Below the pieces are notes generated by a model, which was not told where the DNA came from, ran no database searches, and was given only the letters and a program-made list of their open reading frames with translations. Of a stretch of 64,000 bases of DNA, positions 21,734-32,936 are shown one piece after another. The first letter of the stretch is position 1; the number at the start of each line of letters is the position of its first letter. The DNA comes from Sclerotiophoma versabilis. Its lineage: Eukaryota > Ascomycota > Dothideomycetes > Pleosporales > Didymellaceae. The translations under genes and the position numbers were made by a program. The DNA is taken from contig JAAROD010000094.1 in assembly GCA_012274445.1 (NCBI GenBank), forward strand, positions 868,001 through 932,000. The letters are read 5' to 3'.

Positions 21734-22279
21734 CTAATCTCGTACGGCGTCATCGGTGCTTTGGTGTTTTGAGGTAGCAGCCGCTTCGGCCAGTTTTGTC
21801 TTCCGAGCGCCCATGGCGGCCAGTGCGTGCTCGTCTCCAAACCTTTCCATCCCACACTCGCGCCGGTATAACTGTTGCGCCTGCTCCGAGCCGGTCAGCA
21901 ACAGCATGAACCGCAGCTCAGGGACGTCAAGCGCGATCTCCCTGCAGCATTGAATGATCCACCTCCCTAAACCAAGGCCGCGTGTGTCGTCTTTCAGGTA
22001 GACATCGGTCAGATACGCAACTGTCATGAAGTCGGTGACCATTCGTGCCATACCGACAGGTGTCAGCGACCCTTCGGTTTCCACCCTGTAGAGGGCGAGA
22101 GTGCAGGAGTTATCGAGCATAATTTTGAGGTTTTCTGCCGACATGGGCTTGGCCCAGAACATGGCATTGTCAGCAAAGGCTTCTTGGACGAACGAATCTG
22201 GCAACAGCTCTTTGTCTGTGGAGATGAGAAGTTCCTGCGAACCGACGTTGCGTTTCCATTTCCAGACCCTCTTGTCCAT
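21734..22279 (-). CDS. GNAT-family N-acetyltransferase
   Basis: Single exon of 181 aa. The frame extends seven residues further, but only to a TTG; ATG 22279 fits. The domain shows the GNAT order: N-terminal strand and helix (LLPDSFVQEAFADNAMFWAK), LALYRVETEGSLTPVGMARM, MTVAYLTDVYLKDDTRGLGL (motif A with an RGLGLGRW acetyl-CoA loop), IIQCCREIALDVPELRFMLL and a C-terminal AQQLYRRECGMERFG. The R/Q-x-x-G-x-G/A loop is RGLGLG, so it should bind acetyl-CoA. It resembles small cytoplasmic GNATs of unknown amine substrate. A Lys/Ala-rich tail follows the domain. Confidence 0.88.
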   Translation of the reverse strand: MDKRVWKWKRNVGSQELLISTDKELLPDSFVQEAFADNAMFWAKPMSAENLKIMLDNSCTLALYRVETEGSLTPVGMARMVTDFMTVAYLTDVYLKDDTRGLGLGRWIIQCCREIALDVPELRFMLLLTGSEQAQQLYRRECGMERFGDEHALAAMGARKTKLAEAAATSKHQSTDDAVRD

Positions 22280-24418
22280 TGTAGTTGTTGTAAAGTGCAA
22301 ATAAAGAGTTGTGGTGATCGTTGTACCGAAGGTGCTCTCGCCACGTTTAAAGTTAACTTTATTCCGCCACCGCTCGATACCTGTAGCCGGTAGGGCGCAT
22401 CTTCAACGCACCCGAAGTAGATTGTGGGGAAAGCGGTGCTCTTCATTCCCTTCACTGGCTGACTCAAACGTTTGGTGGGCTTTGAAGACGCCAGACACGC
22501 CGATATCGCCGTTGAGATCTGAGATGAGTCGCGCTCGGCCCGTGCCAGTAAGAAACATTGGAGCTGCATTGGTGATCTCCCGCTCTCTTGCAACTCACCG
22601 TATGCAGGGAGAGAGTACCTTTTTGAAAAACGTCATCTTTACCAGACCGCCTTCAGGATACTTGTGGTGGTTCGGTATCTTTGCGCTCAGTCGCTGCTTC
22701 GGATGGCCGATAAGGCTCATGCCTGTTGACGGCTGAAGCTGGACTTTAGCCCCTGCATTCAGGAGCTGCTGTCTTCCATACCGCACCAATCGCCCCCCCC
22801 CCCCCCCCCCCAGCCACCACTGAACGAACGGGAGCCCCCTCTGAGCCCTTCAGGCACACTGTTGCAGAAATGCTTTGACAACTTGCTTCTATCTTCTCGC
22901 TTCTCTGCACTTACTGCCTGATCACCACGGTTGGAACACCGCCTTAAGAGAGCAGGGCCCGAAGACAACATGGAGCACTTGGGTCCCTCGCAATGCATTG
23001 GAAGCAGAACCGGCGGGATAAGAGGCAGGTGAAGTTAGGGCTGGTGCACCTAAGGTCGTGCTGTCGAGACATAACTTCCTCATGATTCCAGGAGCAGTCA
23101 TGTCCAAAGCAATTCACAATGATCAAGTAGTTTACCAGGGCTGCCTATTGTGTGCGAGCGAGGCGGCCTCCTCTGAACTCCTGGGGAAGTCCTTTAGAGC
23201 CGCACGCTAGGCGCGGCGGTGGTCACATAGGAGTCCGCACCCCGTACGCCAAGTCTCTTCAGGAAAGGGTTGACAAGGTACTGAGGAACAGCCCAAAGCT
23301 TTCTAACTTGGCTTGCAGCTACGAACATTGGACTTTGTGAGTGATGTAGGTGAAGACAGGGCTGACAGGAGCTTTGTCGTCCCTGCATCTAAAGCTGTCC
23401 GGTACTTCGCTGAATTGGCTTTGATCTTCGCATCCCATCTTTAGCATCTCAACCTTGCGCATCATGGCTTCTGCAATGCTCTTGAGCTCAACCGGCCTTA
23501 GTGTGTTGCGACTGGCACTCACATTCAACATCGCAACAGTTTCCGCTGCGCCGACCCCTACCTCAATCACAGATATCTTTCTACCATCTGCGAACGTCAC
23601 CTGCGGACTTATCACCAGAATTCAGTATTTAACCCTTTCCTACAGCGCAATCTGTGTCATATCTCACCTCCTCAGGTGTTGAACGATTGCATGAATGGTA
23701 GTAGGCAGAGTGCCTATCTGACCAGGGGAAACGAGGAAATACTAGATATTTGATTTTTCTCTTTATGATCACTGCATTGTGTACATTCATACCGATTGCG
23801 TCTATTACTATCCACAGATGTCGCCCGAGTTCGCGACTTATCCTTATCAGCACCTAGAAGCTTGTAGCTTCTGCATCGATAACATGCATCTCGATTCTTC
23901 GACACCTCCTCGTTCGTCACAGGAAAGACGACTACAAGCCACTCCTGTGGCTCGTCCTCTATCTCGTGGGGACGGCCGTTGGTATGACGGGGCTGTGCTT
24001 GTTATTGTGGACCAGCTCTCGCCAAGACCAAACGGTCAGAAATCTTACTTGTGGCTTTGCTACACCAGGGATCCTTATTCCTGTGATTTTAGCCGTCTAA
24101 TGATACAGTAAGCACCCGAATCTTGCGGAAGGAGGCGGGAAGGCATGGTTGTCGGCTATCTTGGACATTGCAGCGTCAGCAAATAGCGTTGAGCACCAGT
24201 CGACTACCTTGCCTATACCTTCGACAAGAAATATGCTATTTTTTTTAGCACAGACACATCTTCAAGGCGGCAGCGATAGAGTGTAGCCTCGCTAGCTACT
24301 GTTGCCTAAGATTTGATGCGCACACGGCCATGCAGCCAAACGCACCTCCCTATTAAAACTCCTAGAGGCAGAAGACTAACTCTCATAGAAACTCAGGGCA
24401 CTCGAGCCGTCATATGTT
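22280..24418. other. Gene-poor 2.1 kb with a C19 homopolymer and weak coding traces
   Basis: A run of 19 C lies at 22793-22811. Minus-strand 23319-23615 is open and reads PQVTFADGRKISVIEVGVG and EVPDSFRCRDDKAPVSPVF, with protein-like composition but no start codon and no family I know. The complementary plus strand starts at ATG 23464 with a signal-peptide-like stretch. Neither supports a gene call. Confidence 0.4.
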
Positions 24419-25007
24419 CTAAAAAGTGCCATTGATGGTAATTGGCGGTTCTACAGTTCGCACAAGATCTTCCGGGTTGAAAAGGAGGTCCCAGCCGTCC
24501 CGGCTCAGAGGTGGTCCAAATGCGCCTGCAGTGGCTGGAACGACGAAGCGCATCATTCAGTACCATGTCTCTGCCATCTCTGCCATTGTTTTGGTGCCAA
24601 CGTACGAGGCATTCCCGAGGTGAGGTGGCAGGTTGATGTGAGCGTCGAGTCTGTCGAAAGCAAGACAGTCACAGTTAGGCTCATGCATTTGAACCTTTCC
24701 TGTATCGAAGAGATAGCGATACATGTTTTCGTGCAGTTCTCTTGGAGGCTTGGCTTGCACTGCGTTGCAGATCTGTTGGCAAGCAGCTGACGCGTATGAT
24801 TCGATCAGTGATCTGAGTTCTCCTGAGTCGTGCATCGTGGTCATGGATAGTTGGGTCGGGGCGACGATACTGCTACTGACAGCGGATCGCAGTGCAAGAC
24901 TAGAAATGTCTTCATACGATCTGATGTTGTCTTTGAGATTGGTGACACTGCTTGTCCTGCAGTATGTCGGCTGGAAAGCGAGGTCTGAGTTTATTGTTGG
25001 GTAGAGA
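24419..25007 (-). pseudogene. Broken gene of an unrecognised fungal family
   Basis: One minus-strand frame stays open from about 25007 and reads VTNLKDNIRSYEDI, APTQLSMTTMHDSGEL, LIESYASAACQQICNAVQA, ELHENMYRYLFDTGKVQMHE and ASYVGTKTMAEMAETWY. It then meets a TGA and continues in the same frame with MMRFVVPATAGAFGPPLSRD, GWDLLFNPEDLVRTVEPP and a final TAG. Sequence on both sides of the TGA is protein-like, so the TGA looks like a nonsense change (CGA or TGG origin). No intron signal removes it. The start is not visible. I do not know the family. Confidence 0.45.
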
Positions 25008-25467
25008 TGTTATCATGCTTCCTTTGAATCTCAGGTCATTGCGTATCATGTCGGTCGCGTCGTGCTGAGGTAGATCAATAGCGAGACAACAGCGATACTT
25101 TGCGGTGCACCAAACAATGAGTTAGGGTATCTCAACTTCGCGAGGCGAGGTTGAGTTCGAATATCACTTGTAGTCGAGTGAGAATTCGAATCGACATCAG
25201 AATTTAGACAGTACAGAAACATAATAGATGTAGGAGGGAAGGGACAATTTCTTCACGCTGAACTGGGCCTAATAGAGCGGTGCGATGTCAGCACTCGACA
25301 GACCAAGGAGATTACCCCCAATAGTACCAAGCATTTGATCGCCATATAGAAGAGAACCAAACACCATAGCAAAAGCAACTATAGTGCCCACGAGTGTGTC
25401 TGGCAATGCAAAGCTCTGCTTCAAACCAACCAGGGCTCAATTCGGGTCCAGTTGTAACACCGTGCGC

Positions 25468-26480
25468 CTATAGCTTCGAAGCTTCATGCCCCGTTAAGAC
25501 AAAATTCCAACGCACTCCGCACATATCTACTTGTCCATCATGGAAAACCCCAGCTTCCTTTGCTCTTTCTAGTATAGAGTCCAGTTCTTTCTGCCCCTTT
25601 ACACCGACCGTAATCGAGATTAATCCTTCAGTACAATTTTCCCTACCTGGGACAAAGCCCATTCTGGCGTTCGTGAATGCCAACAAATCTCGGCTCCTCG
25701 CGACACCAAAAATTTCTTCCCACTGTCGCGCAGCTGCTTCATGCCCATAGTCGCCAGGCTGCAATCGTAGTACACAGCCTTCAAGTGTGAGATGACCAGC
25801 GCGTCGCATCCCAGGATAGTATACCTTGTGGTTCGACCCGCATGCGTGCCATTGCGAGAATCGTGATTGAATGGGCGTGGGATTGTTCGGACTCGGAGCG
25901 TGACTGTCAAGCTCAGGCATCATACCGCCTGCAGTTGTTAGCATATTGCTGATCCGTGCAGAGGATATCCATACCTTTGATCCCCTTGGGATGATACTGC
26001 ACAAATACCGTATCGCCATGCTCATGACTGGTAATGACCTTGGCTAACCCTCTCGACTCGATGAACTGCCGCCGCTTCTTTGCATCCTCCGTCTGCATGA
26101 TGATCATATACCCGCCGTCGCCACGTTTGTCAAGCAGGCGACCTGCTGTAGTACCATCCTTGAAGGGCGAGACAACTTCGATGATGTCACCACCGAGTGG
26201 GACTGCGCGCAAGATTGGCGAGTGTGATCTATCGAGAAGGGAGATGGCGTACTTAGGAAGTTCTTAAGCCCCCATTGACCGACGGCCGGATCTTCGTATA
26301 TGACGTCTATACCTACAACATGTGTCTAAAGCTCAAGTCAATAGTTCGAATGGACAGTAACGGGGTGTCTCCTACAAGCATCTGTCTTGTTCTGTCAATG
26401 TCTCGCGCAACGAGAGCAATCTGGCGCAGCCGTGTAGGCGATGGGCCTAGGTTTTTCCCCATGACTGTTGAAGATGGCAT
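25468..26480 (-). CDS. Glyoxalase-like (VOC fold) protein, four exons
   Basis: Model: complement(join(25468..25928,25975..26202,26253..26325,26376..26480)), 288 aa, with introns of 46, 50 and 50 bases. Every junction keeps phase: DRTRQML|THVVGIDV, LKNFL|IPLGGDIIEVVSPF and HPKGIK|GGMMPELD; two acceptors follow GCTAAC or GAC branch-like sequence. The domain reads LRQIALVARDIDRTRQML, IDVIYEDPAVGQWGLKN, IPLGGDIIEVVSPFKDGTTA and RGDGGYMIIMQTED, the pattern of the glyoxalase/bleomycin-resistance (VOC) superfamily, followed by a second, weaker module ending VRWNFVLTGHEASKL. VOC proteins use a metal site in a beta-alpha-beta-beta-beta fold. The substrate is unknown; the split first exons make this gene easy to truncate. 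Confidence 0.85.
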
Positions 26481-28109
26481 TGAATGTCAAACAACATGTA
26501 GTTGAATAGTGATCTTCCTGTACAGGTGAAAGGCATTGTGTGCAATGCTTACTCGAGCTGCTGTACCTTCGATCAATCGACCTCGGTCTCACGCTCTTCC
26601 CCGCATCTGCTGCCCATTTACCATTATGTAGCTGTCTCCGGCGAGTGTTGTTAGTGTCAGATCAAAGAATATAGCGATAATTCGATGCATGAATCAAGAA
26701 TTGCTAGACTTGTCTATACATGATGCACCGTGGATGTAGGTAAGGCTAGAGCGTGACGTGACTGCCAGACAGGGACAAGGCAAACGCGCTAGGCCCACTT
26801 TTCAGGGCCGCACGTGCTATCAACTCAGACGTCCACCTCACCTCCAGCCCTTCTCAGACATCAGAACTGCAAACCACAGATTGGGCTTGTCTCTTGGAAT
26901 GTTACGGTTATTGTTCTGTTTCTCCACAGCAAGCTGACTTCCGCCCAATCGCCCAGTCAAGATGCATGACCCTAACGGACCAAAGTCTTTCACTTACCTC
27001 AAATCCGTTTTGCTGCTATCGCCATGACATCGAATACATTGGACGCTGTTGCCACCTGGGTCGGCAGCTCATCGTAGTAGTTTCAGCTTATTTCGCGTGG
27101 CATTGACCTTCGCTGTAGACTTTTCGGTGCTTATCTACAGCACTCTGAAATTACGCATGCTGAAATACATACAGCTATCTGAAAATAGGGCAATCACGAT
27201 AGCAAATCATCCAGCTACTTTCGGATGATCTTGATGTTCCTGGCGTTTGGAGTCGAATTTCCTCTCGCTGCAGTGCATGTCTCAATAAGTGCTAATGAGC
27301 TATTAAAACCGAAGTAAGAGATGGAGAAGTCATGCTGGTGACAGTCTGCTATATATTTTAGGCTACGGTCGATCTCAGCCTATCCCCATGTAGAGCAACC
27401 CTTCACTACAAAGCTACTCAGCTGTTAACACGACCCGGCTAAACAATTACATCGTCTGCAAGATATTCGATCTTGCGTGCCGTACCATTGCAACAAACCA
27501 GCTAGTGACTCTCATTTCGATGAGGTCACCAACTTTGATACGGTCTAGCTTCTCATCTGCCTGCCGCCGAGACGACTTGCGTTACGGCAACAATGAATCG
27601 TGTATGCTCAGAGCACCTTAATTCACCAGCGCGGTATCTTGACAAGCTGCCTAATACCCTGTGGCATGTCTATCTCGTGCTCGTGCGGCATTGGCCAGCA
27701 CTTAGGTTTCTGGATTGACACCACATGCCTGAAATTAACGCACAACGCGACCTCCCGATTTTGATTGCATATGTGGCTATGCCATGGTTACGTTGTGACG
27801 TTGCAGGGGCTTACATCTTCTAAAGCAATTGCAGGGTTCAAATCTGGCTGCGATTGACCGTCGACAAAATCTGCAGTCACCTCGACTTTAGAGTCTACGC
27901 CCCACACGCTCTTTCAATTGGATTTGAAAACTCAATTTTGTCGCTCTTTGCATCGTTCAACTCCGTCGGCCATCTCTGCTTCGTTGTCTCTGCTATTTTC
28001 TTTTCGCTCTTCCCGTTATACACGATTCTGTCCGCGTACGACGCGACCGCTGTCGCCACTCTTGTCATTGTAATCTGGGATTAAATGGAGCGCGGACACC
28101 GCACTAATC
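26481..28109. other. Gene-free stretch of about 1.6 kb
   Basis: No supported gene. The last 250 bases before 28110 are pyrimidine-rich (TCTCTGCTATTTTCTTTTCGC), as expected for the promoter and leader of the J-domain gene. GGGTTCAAATC near 27835 resembles a tRNA T-arm but lacks the rest of a tRNA. Confidence 0.45.
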
Positions 28110-28901
28110 ATGTCTGACTTTGCCAACGAGCTGTTCCTCAGGCTAGCATGCGAGACACCGCTGCCTCACAGAAGCACCGCCAGCTGCACGACAAACAAGA
28201 CTTTCACCGCGAAGCCATACACATGTGCACAAGCAAAGGCTGAAAATCAGGCTGGAAAGCCACCAGTTCCACTCCTGGCGACCCTGATACCCAGCAAGAA
28301 GCGTACCCGCAAGCCTGAGTTCGACGTCTTTGTCGACGCTGACGCCGCAAACACCCCACCTATCCCATCGCCAAAGAAGTTCAAGTCAAACGGACGCGTT
28401 TCACTTTCAATAAGGACAGATTCCGCCAACCTCACGCCAGCTCCCTCTCCGCGTCTCTCTGATACGCCCTTCCCATTCTCTTCCTCAGATCCACTGTGGG
28501 CGAACGTTGAGAACTACGACACTTGTCCAGTCTACCTGACGCCTCCCTCTACGCCTCGTGGCCCTTCACCGGGTTCAACACCATCACCACACCCTCCTCC
28601 ATACCATGCGAATCGTGCAGCACAGTCTCGCTCGACTCATTCTGCCAACCAACTTCCAACACCAAAAGATAACATCCTATACAGTATCCTCAAACTTGAG
28701 GACTGGCAAGTGACCCAGAAGGAGATCAAGGTGGCATACAAGAAGATCGCTATGAACAAACATCCAGATAAAGTCGCTGCAGGGCAGAGAGAGGACGCTA
28801 CGCACACGATGCAAGCCGTGAATGCCGCCAAGGAGGTACTCCTTGACAGTGAACGACGTAGAGCTTACCACAAGAGCGGGAAGCTCCCTTGGACTACGTG
28901 A
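28110..28901 (+). CDS. J-domain (DnaJ-like) protein with C-terminal J domain
   Basis: Single exon of 263 aa from ATG 28110. The N-terminal 180 residues are Pro/Ser/Thr-rich and probably disordered, with a basic SKKRTRKPEF patch and SPKKFKSNG that could serve as nuclear localisation signals. The C-terminal 75 residues are a J domain: NILYSILKLEDWQVTQKEIK, VAYKKIAMNKHPDKVAAG with the invariant HPD, and AVNAAKEVLLDSERRRAYHK. J domains stimulate Hsp70 ATPase through HPD. Placing the J domain at the very C-terminus is unusual but known in small fungal J proteins. The Hsp70 partner and client are unknown. Confidence 0.88.
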   Translation: MSDFANELFLRLACETPLPHRSTASCTTNKTFTAKPYTCAQAKAENQAGKPPVPLLATLIPSKKRTRKPEFDVFVDADAANTPPIPSPKKFKSNGRVSLSIRTDSANLTPAPSPRLSDTPFPFSSSDPLWANVENYDTCPVYLTPPSTPRGPSPGSTPSPHPPPYHANRAAQSRSTHSANQLPTPKDNILYSILKLEDWQVTQKEIKVAYKKIAMNKHPDKVAAGQREDATHTMQAVNAAKEVLLDSERRRAYHKSGKLPWTT

Positions 28902-30321
28902 AGTTTCCGTTGGACGCTTGGCGTTGGTAAGCTATCCGACTGCTTTCACCCATTGTTGTTGGGGATTTATCCCAGGAGCTTTTGTCAGCCTGAGAAGTTT
29001 GGCTTCACGCTATCGCAAATATTGTCACAACATTGGAGGCATTGGAAACAACGTCTATTTGAGTCTCCGTCGCACTATAATCGGCACGGGTATCTACTTC
29101 TGAGTATCGTTGACACGATATCATCGTTCATCAGGAACATATTGTCTGCTTAACTACAAATACAGCGTCTTCTTCGTATATGCCCTGGTTTAACATCGTG
29201 GAACGTTTGTATGTGACTTTGCGCTGTGAGAACAAGCTAATCTCTTGTGTGACGCATTCTCCACTCACAACAGGCTCACAAACATGCCCCCTTTTCTCAT
29301 TTCGTACGATCCGCTGCTATCTCCTTTCTGATTAGCCTCAAGTCTGCCTCCGCACAAGCATCGACGGTGGGACTGTTGCTACCGAATGCCAGGTCGCGAT
29401 CGGAGTCAGGCCATGTTTCCACACTATGGACTGTACTTCTTGCAATCTGTTTGGGTGCCTCGCTTCTGATGGAGCGTTCAATATGGCCTTACTTGGACAT
29501 ATGTCCTTCACTCAGAAATTTTACGTCGGTGATTGTGACCACAATGCTTTTGACCAAACTCGCCGGCTTGAGACCGGCATTCCAATTGTAGTTGAACAGA
29601 TTCTCCAATTAATGCATCCGGTAAGTAACAGAGCTCACTTTACAGTACTGACTGTGCACTAACTTAGCTCTTGTCTTTGAACATACGTAAACCTCTTCTC
29701 CTAAATGCAGCATATCGTGCTGAAGGATACACTGACTGCCACCATCGCTGGATCGTGACATATCATGCAGTCCCTGGCTATCCTGCTCTATGCTAGTCGA
29801 AGCAACAGCTTCGACCAGCATATCATGCTTCTTTTTTGTTCTTTCATCATTTTAAACTCTGCGATGACACTTTACAGCTCAGCCTTGAAACGCTGCGCTT
29901 CACACGATGAACGCACAGGCACAGTGCTCGCTCACATCTAGCGATGCGCTCTGCTGGCAGCTATTAGTATACCGAGCCAGTATGGAATCTTACTTTAGTT
30001 TAATTTGAGATTACCTAAAAAGAAACGGTACTGTTAGTGGTTGTGGCGCAAGTGTGGTTTGTGGCTAGCACCTTCTGGTGTGCAACTCACCTCAGCTGCG
30101 TTTAGTTCTGGGATAATCATAGGACAATCATAGGGTTTTATGTCTTGACTAGACGCAAGGCCGGCGAGGAAGACGAAGAACGTTCAATACCGTCACGGAG
30201 AAAGATTCAGTTCTTTGTACAGGAATGATAGAATTTGAACGTAGGTGGGAACTGCGGCCCAATACCAAATTCGACAGAGCAGCCACAGATAGAACTAGCT
30301 ATGAGCGACTAAAATTACTAG
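28902..30321. other. Gene-free stretch of about 1.4 kb with a hairpin
   Basis: No supported gene. A near-perfect inverted repeat, ATGCTAGTCGAAGC / GCTTCGACCAGCAT with a short loop, lies near 29790-29822. Confidence 0.45.
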
Positions 30322-31559
30322 TTAGGTCTTTCTAAGCACTGCTGTGACAATTTCGTTCTGGTGGATATCGGTTGTCACCGTGATGCCGCCTGGCGGGGTT
30401 GCAAGCTGCTCCTGGCTAGTGTGACCACCACCATACAAATCGTCGCTTCCTGCACTTCTCGATTTGTGGCTGACGATTGTTTTCAGCCGGAAGCCAACGC
30501 TGCCATTGCCTCTCGATGAGCCTCCAGATTGCTTTACGTACCCATGCGAAGACTCCCGATTCGTGTTGCGGCGGGAGCGTATGAGTGCAGCAAAGGCTGG
30601 ACAGCAACCGACTATGACAGCAATAGAGAGTTCTAACACACTCCAAATGCCTATCCATCTTGCATCCATCTTGCATCCGGTACACTGGTTTGGCCCTTGT
30701 CATTGGTCCCTATCTTGACAACTCGAATGGTTGCAAACGAAATGCAAATTAGACCAGTACCGAAGAGCAAGCAGATGGCGATCTTTTGCCGACGTGGCAT
30801 GTGTAAGTTCCATACTAGGCAAATGGGTAAAGCCATGACTGCAGCATACATTCAGTAAAGCGCCGTACAAATGATTTTGTTCGACGTACCAAGGATATCG
30901 GTGAACACATCACATGCGTAAGAAAGAAAGAGGCTGATTCTTTTTGCCCTTTCCTCCTCAGGACTGTAACATGCTGAGGTTGCGAAGAAAGTTGGAAGAT
31001 CTTTACACGTAGTGGCATTAAGGATAATGCAGCCGATATAGGTCTGTAGTTGCCCTGAAGCGTTAGTCTTTGCAGTTATGAACACAAATTGATTGTTACG
31101 TACCAAAATACAAAACACCACCAATGCCCAACATATCCTAATGTAGATAGTAGGAAGACCCATAAGTAGTCTCCTGTAAAGACAGAGTAGGGAGAGCTTC
31201 ACTGACCACAGGCAGGAGAAAAAGCAGACCTGCGCTGCCCAGATAAGTCTACTGGTCAGTCCTGCAGTTTGTATCAAATCGGCAGGCTTTGAGGCTTTTC
31301 CTGTGATAACATCTTCGATTTTGAACAAGATGGGGACTACCGTGATGTATAGTGAGCAAGCTCCAAGATAACAAGCGTAGGCAAAATACAGGATGTAGTC
31401 TTGTAGCTCTAACTTTCTGCGTTCAATGACTTGGAATATCAGTCGTGAAACAACGAACATGGATACGAGCACAACCATAGCATACTCAGTGCGAAGACTG
31501 TCATCTTTCGTAAAGCCCTTCACAACAAAACTTACTCCCACGCCAGCATCGGATGACAT
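30322..31559 (-). pseudogene. Fungal rhodopsin-type seven-TM membrane protein gene, frameshifted by an 11-base tandem duplication
   Basis: Exons complement(31559..31104, 31043..30890, 30838..) splice cleanly (60- and 51-base introns). They encode multiple TM helices with the family pattern: VLVSMFVVSRLIFQVIERRK, LQDYILYFAYACYLGACSLY, KLSLLCLYRRLLMGLP, AKRISLFLSYACDVFTDIL and VMALPICLVWNLHMPRRQK. This is the integral-membrane family related to Pth11-like fungal GPCRs. At 30656-30677 the unit CATCTTGCATC occurs twice in tandem. With one copy the frame would run from PDAR into WIGIWSVLELSIAVIVGCC and on to the tail at 30322; with two it hits TAG at 30651-30653. The last TM helix and cytoplasmic tail are therefore lost unless this is an assembly error. 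Confidence 0.8.
30656..30677 (-). repeat. 11-base tandem duplication disrupting the membrane-protein gene
   Basis: CATCTTGCATC is repeated exactly twice with no spacer. The length is not a multiple of three, and removing one copy restores the frame. Confidence 0.9.
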
Positions 31560-32936
31560 ATTCGGCTGTTGAGAAGAAAATCGCTTGAGGAGATGTGAGG
31601 AATAAGAGAAATACGAATTCGAGATGTCGCGCTTGCGCCGATATTGTTAGAAGTGTTAATATACCTCGACTTTAATTTCAGAGCGGACTTTGACGTCTAC
31701 GCATGCCTATTTGTGATCGTGATTGTGTTGCAAGATCTCAGAAAGTCATAGGGCTTTCCTCTTTGCTCCCAGGAAACGTCCTTCCGTATGCACTGGACGT
31801 GCAGAAAAAATGCTCTTGCGATCTTGCGCAAACGATCATGGAACCAAAAGTCAACAACACCCTCTATCCAATCAAAGGGAGACGATCCTTAACTGGATTG
31901 AGTTCAGCAAGGCTTGGCCTGCCATCTTGCTACCGAATTCGCCGCATGTATGCATCGTCCTTCGTGTAGCCTCATCTAAATTGCTGTCGCAATAAGACGC
32001 CACCAAGGTGGTGTGGATGGGATGAAGACTCGTCGCAGCATCAGAAATTGAGATACAAAACACTTCTGCAATATATTATGCTGGATCTCATAATAAAAAA
32101 CGATACAATGCAAGCGATTAATGGAGGAAAGTCCCCTATATGACACGGTCGATTGTGGTTAGCGTGTGTATTATATAACACCTCCCGCTGCGGTCCTCCC
32201 CGTCGCGCTTTCTACAGCCCGCAGGTGACAACATCAATTATGCCACATCCTGATACGTCAATTTTTGCAAATTTTCGCGTTCGGTCAAGCTTCTTTGGTA
32301 AGGGTTTCTTCGAATTTCTTTGTCCTATCATGAGCGCTTACCAGGATCTTTCCATGGTGCGCAGGGGTACACCACATGCGTGCGCAGGGTGGCACAACAG
32401 CGATGATGGACATCGATCCTTTCATTACCGCTGGTCTTGCCAGTAAGCCCCCGTCCTGTTCCATCGGCCCAATGCCAGCCTCAGCAGCCGGGCAGGTATA
32501 TCTTCGCACATGCTGTGATATATCCTTACAACGATATTACTATGCAGATCTCTTTTACCCGTCTTACATACGTGCTGACCGGTCTCGACACCACGTTATT
32601 TAGCCGCATTGATGTAACACCGCATCAAATTAAAGCTCTACAGCTGGCCCATCGACATCCGCGGATATTAGTGGACCTCTGCCTAACGTGCGCTAGGCAC
32701 TCTTTTGCGCTGCTAGTCACGTTGCATCAACTCGGGATACAGTGCTGATCTATCAGTCGCATGTCGTTTCTCACGTTACTTCTTGGCTACCGATCACGTC
32801 GTCTGACAGGGCTCCCAAGTATGTAAGTGGAGCTCCCCCAGATTCAGCTTAAATCTCATTGAACACTGCATCAAAATCGATCACCTACTCTGCCTGTGTG
32901 AAGACCAATATCAACTCTCAAGCTTTTTAAGAGGTC
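31560..32936. other. Gene-free stretch of about 1.4 kb
   Basis: No supported gene; only short frames without motifs. It should hold the promoters of the flanking divergent genes at its two ends. Confidence 0.45.

Noticed and set aside
21514..22736. Overlapping frames opposite and upstream of the GNAT gene
   Set aside because: Shadows of the GNAT coding strand or composition noise upstream.
23319..23682. Opposed frames: a minus-strand protein-like stretch and a plus-strand frame beginning with a signal-like peptide
   Set aside because: Neither has a complete start-to-stop model or a recognisable family; mentioned only in the gap entry.
27830..27850. tRNA T-arm-like GGGTTCAAATC
   Set aside because: No matching acceptor stem, D-arm or A-box upstream.
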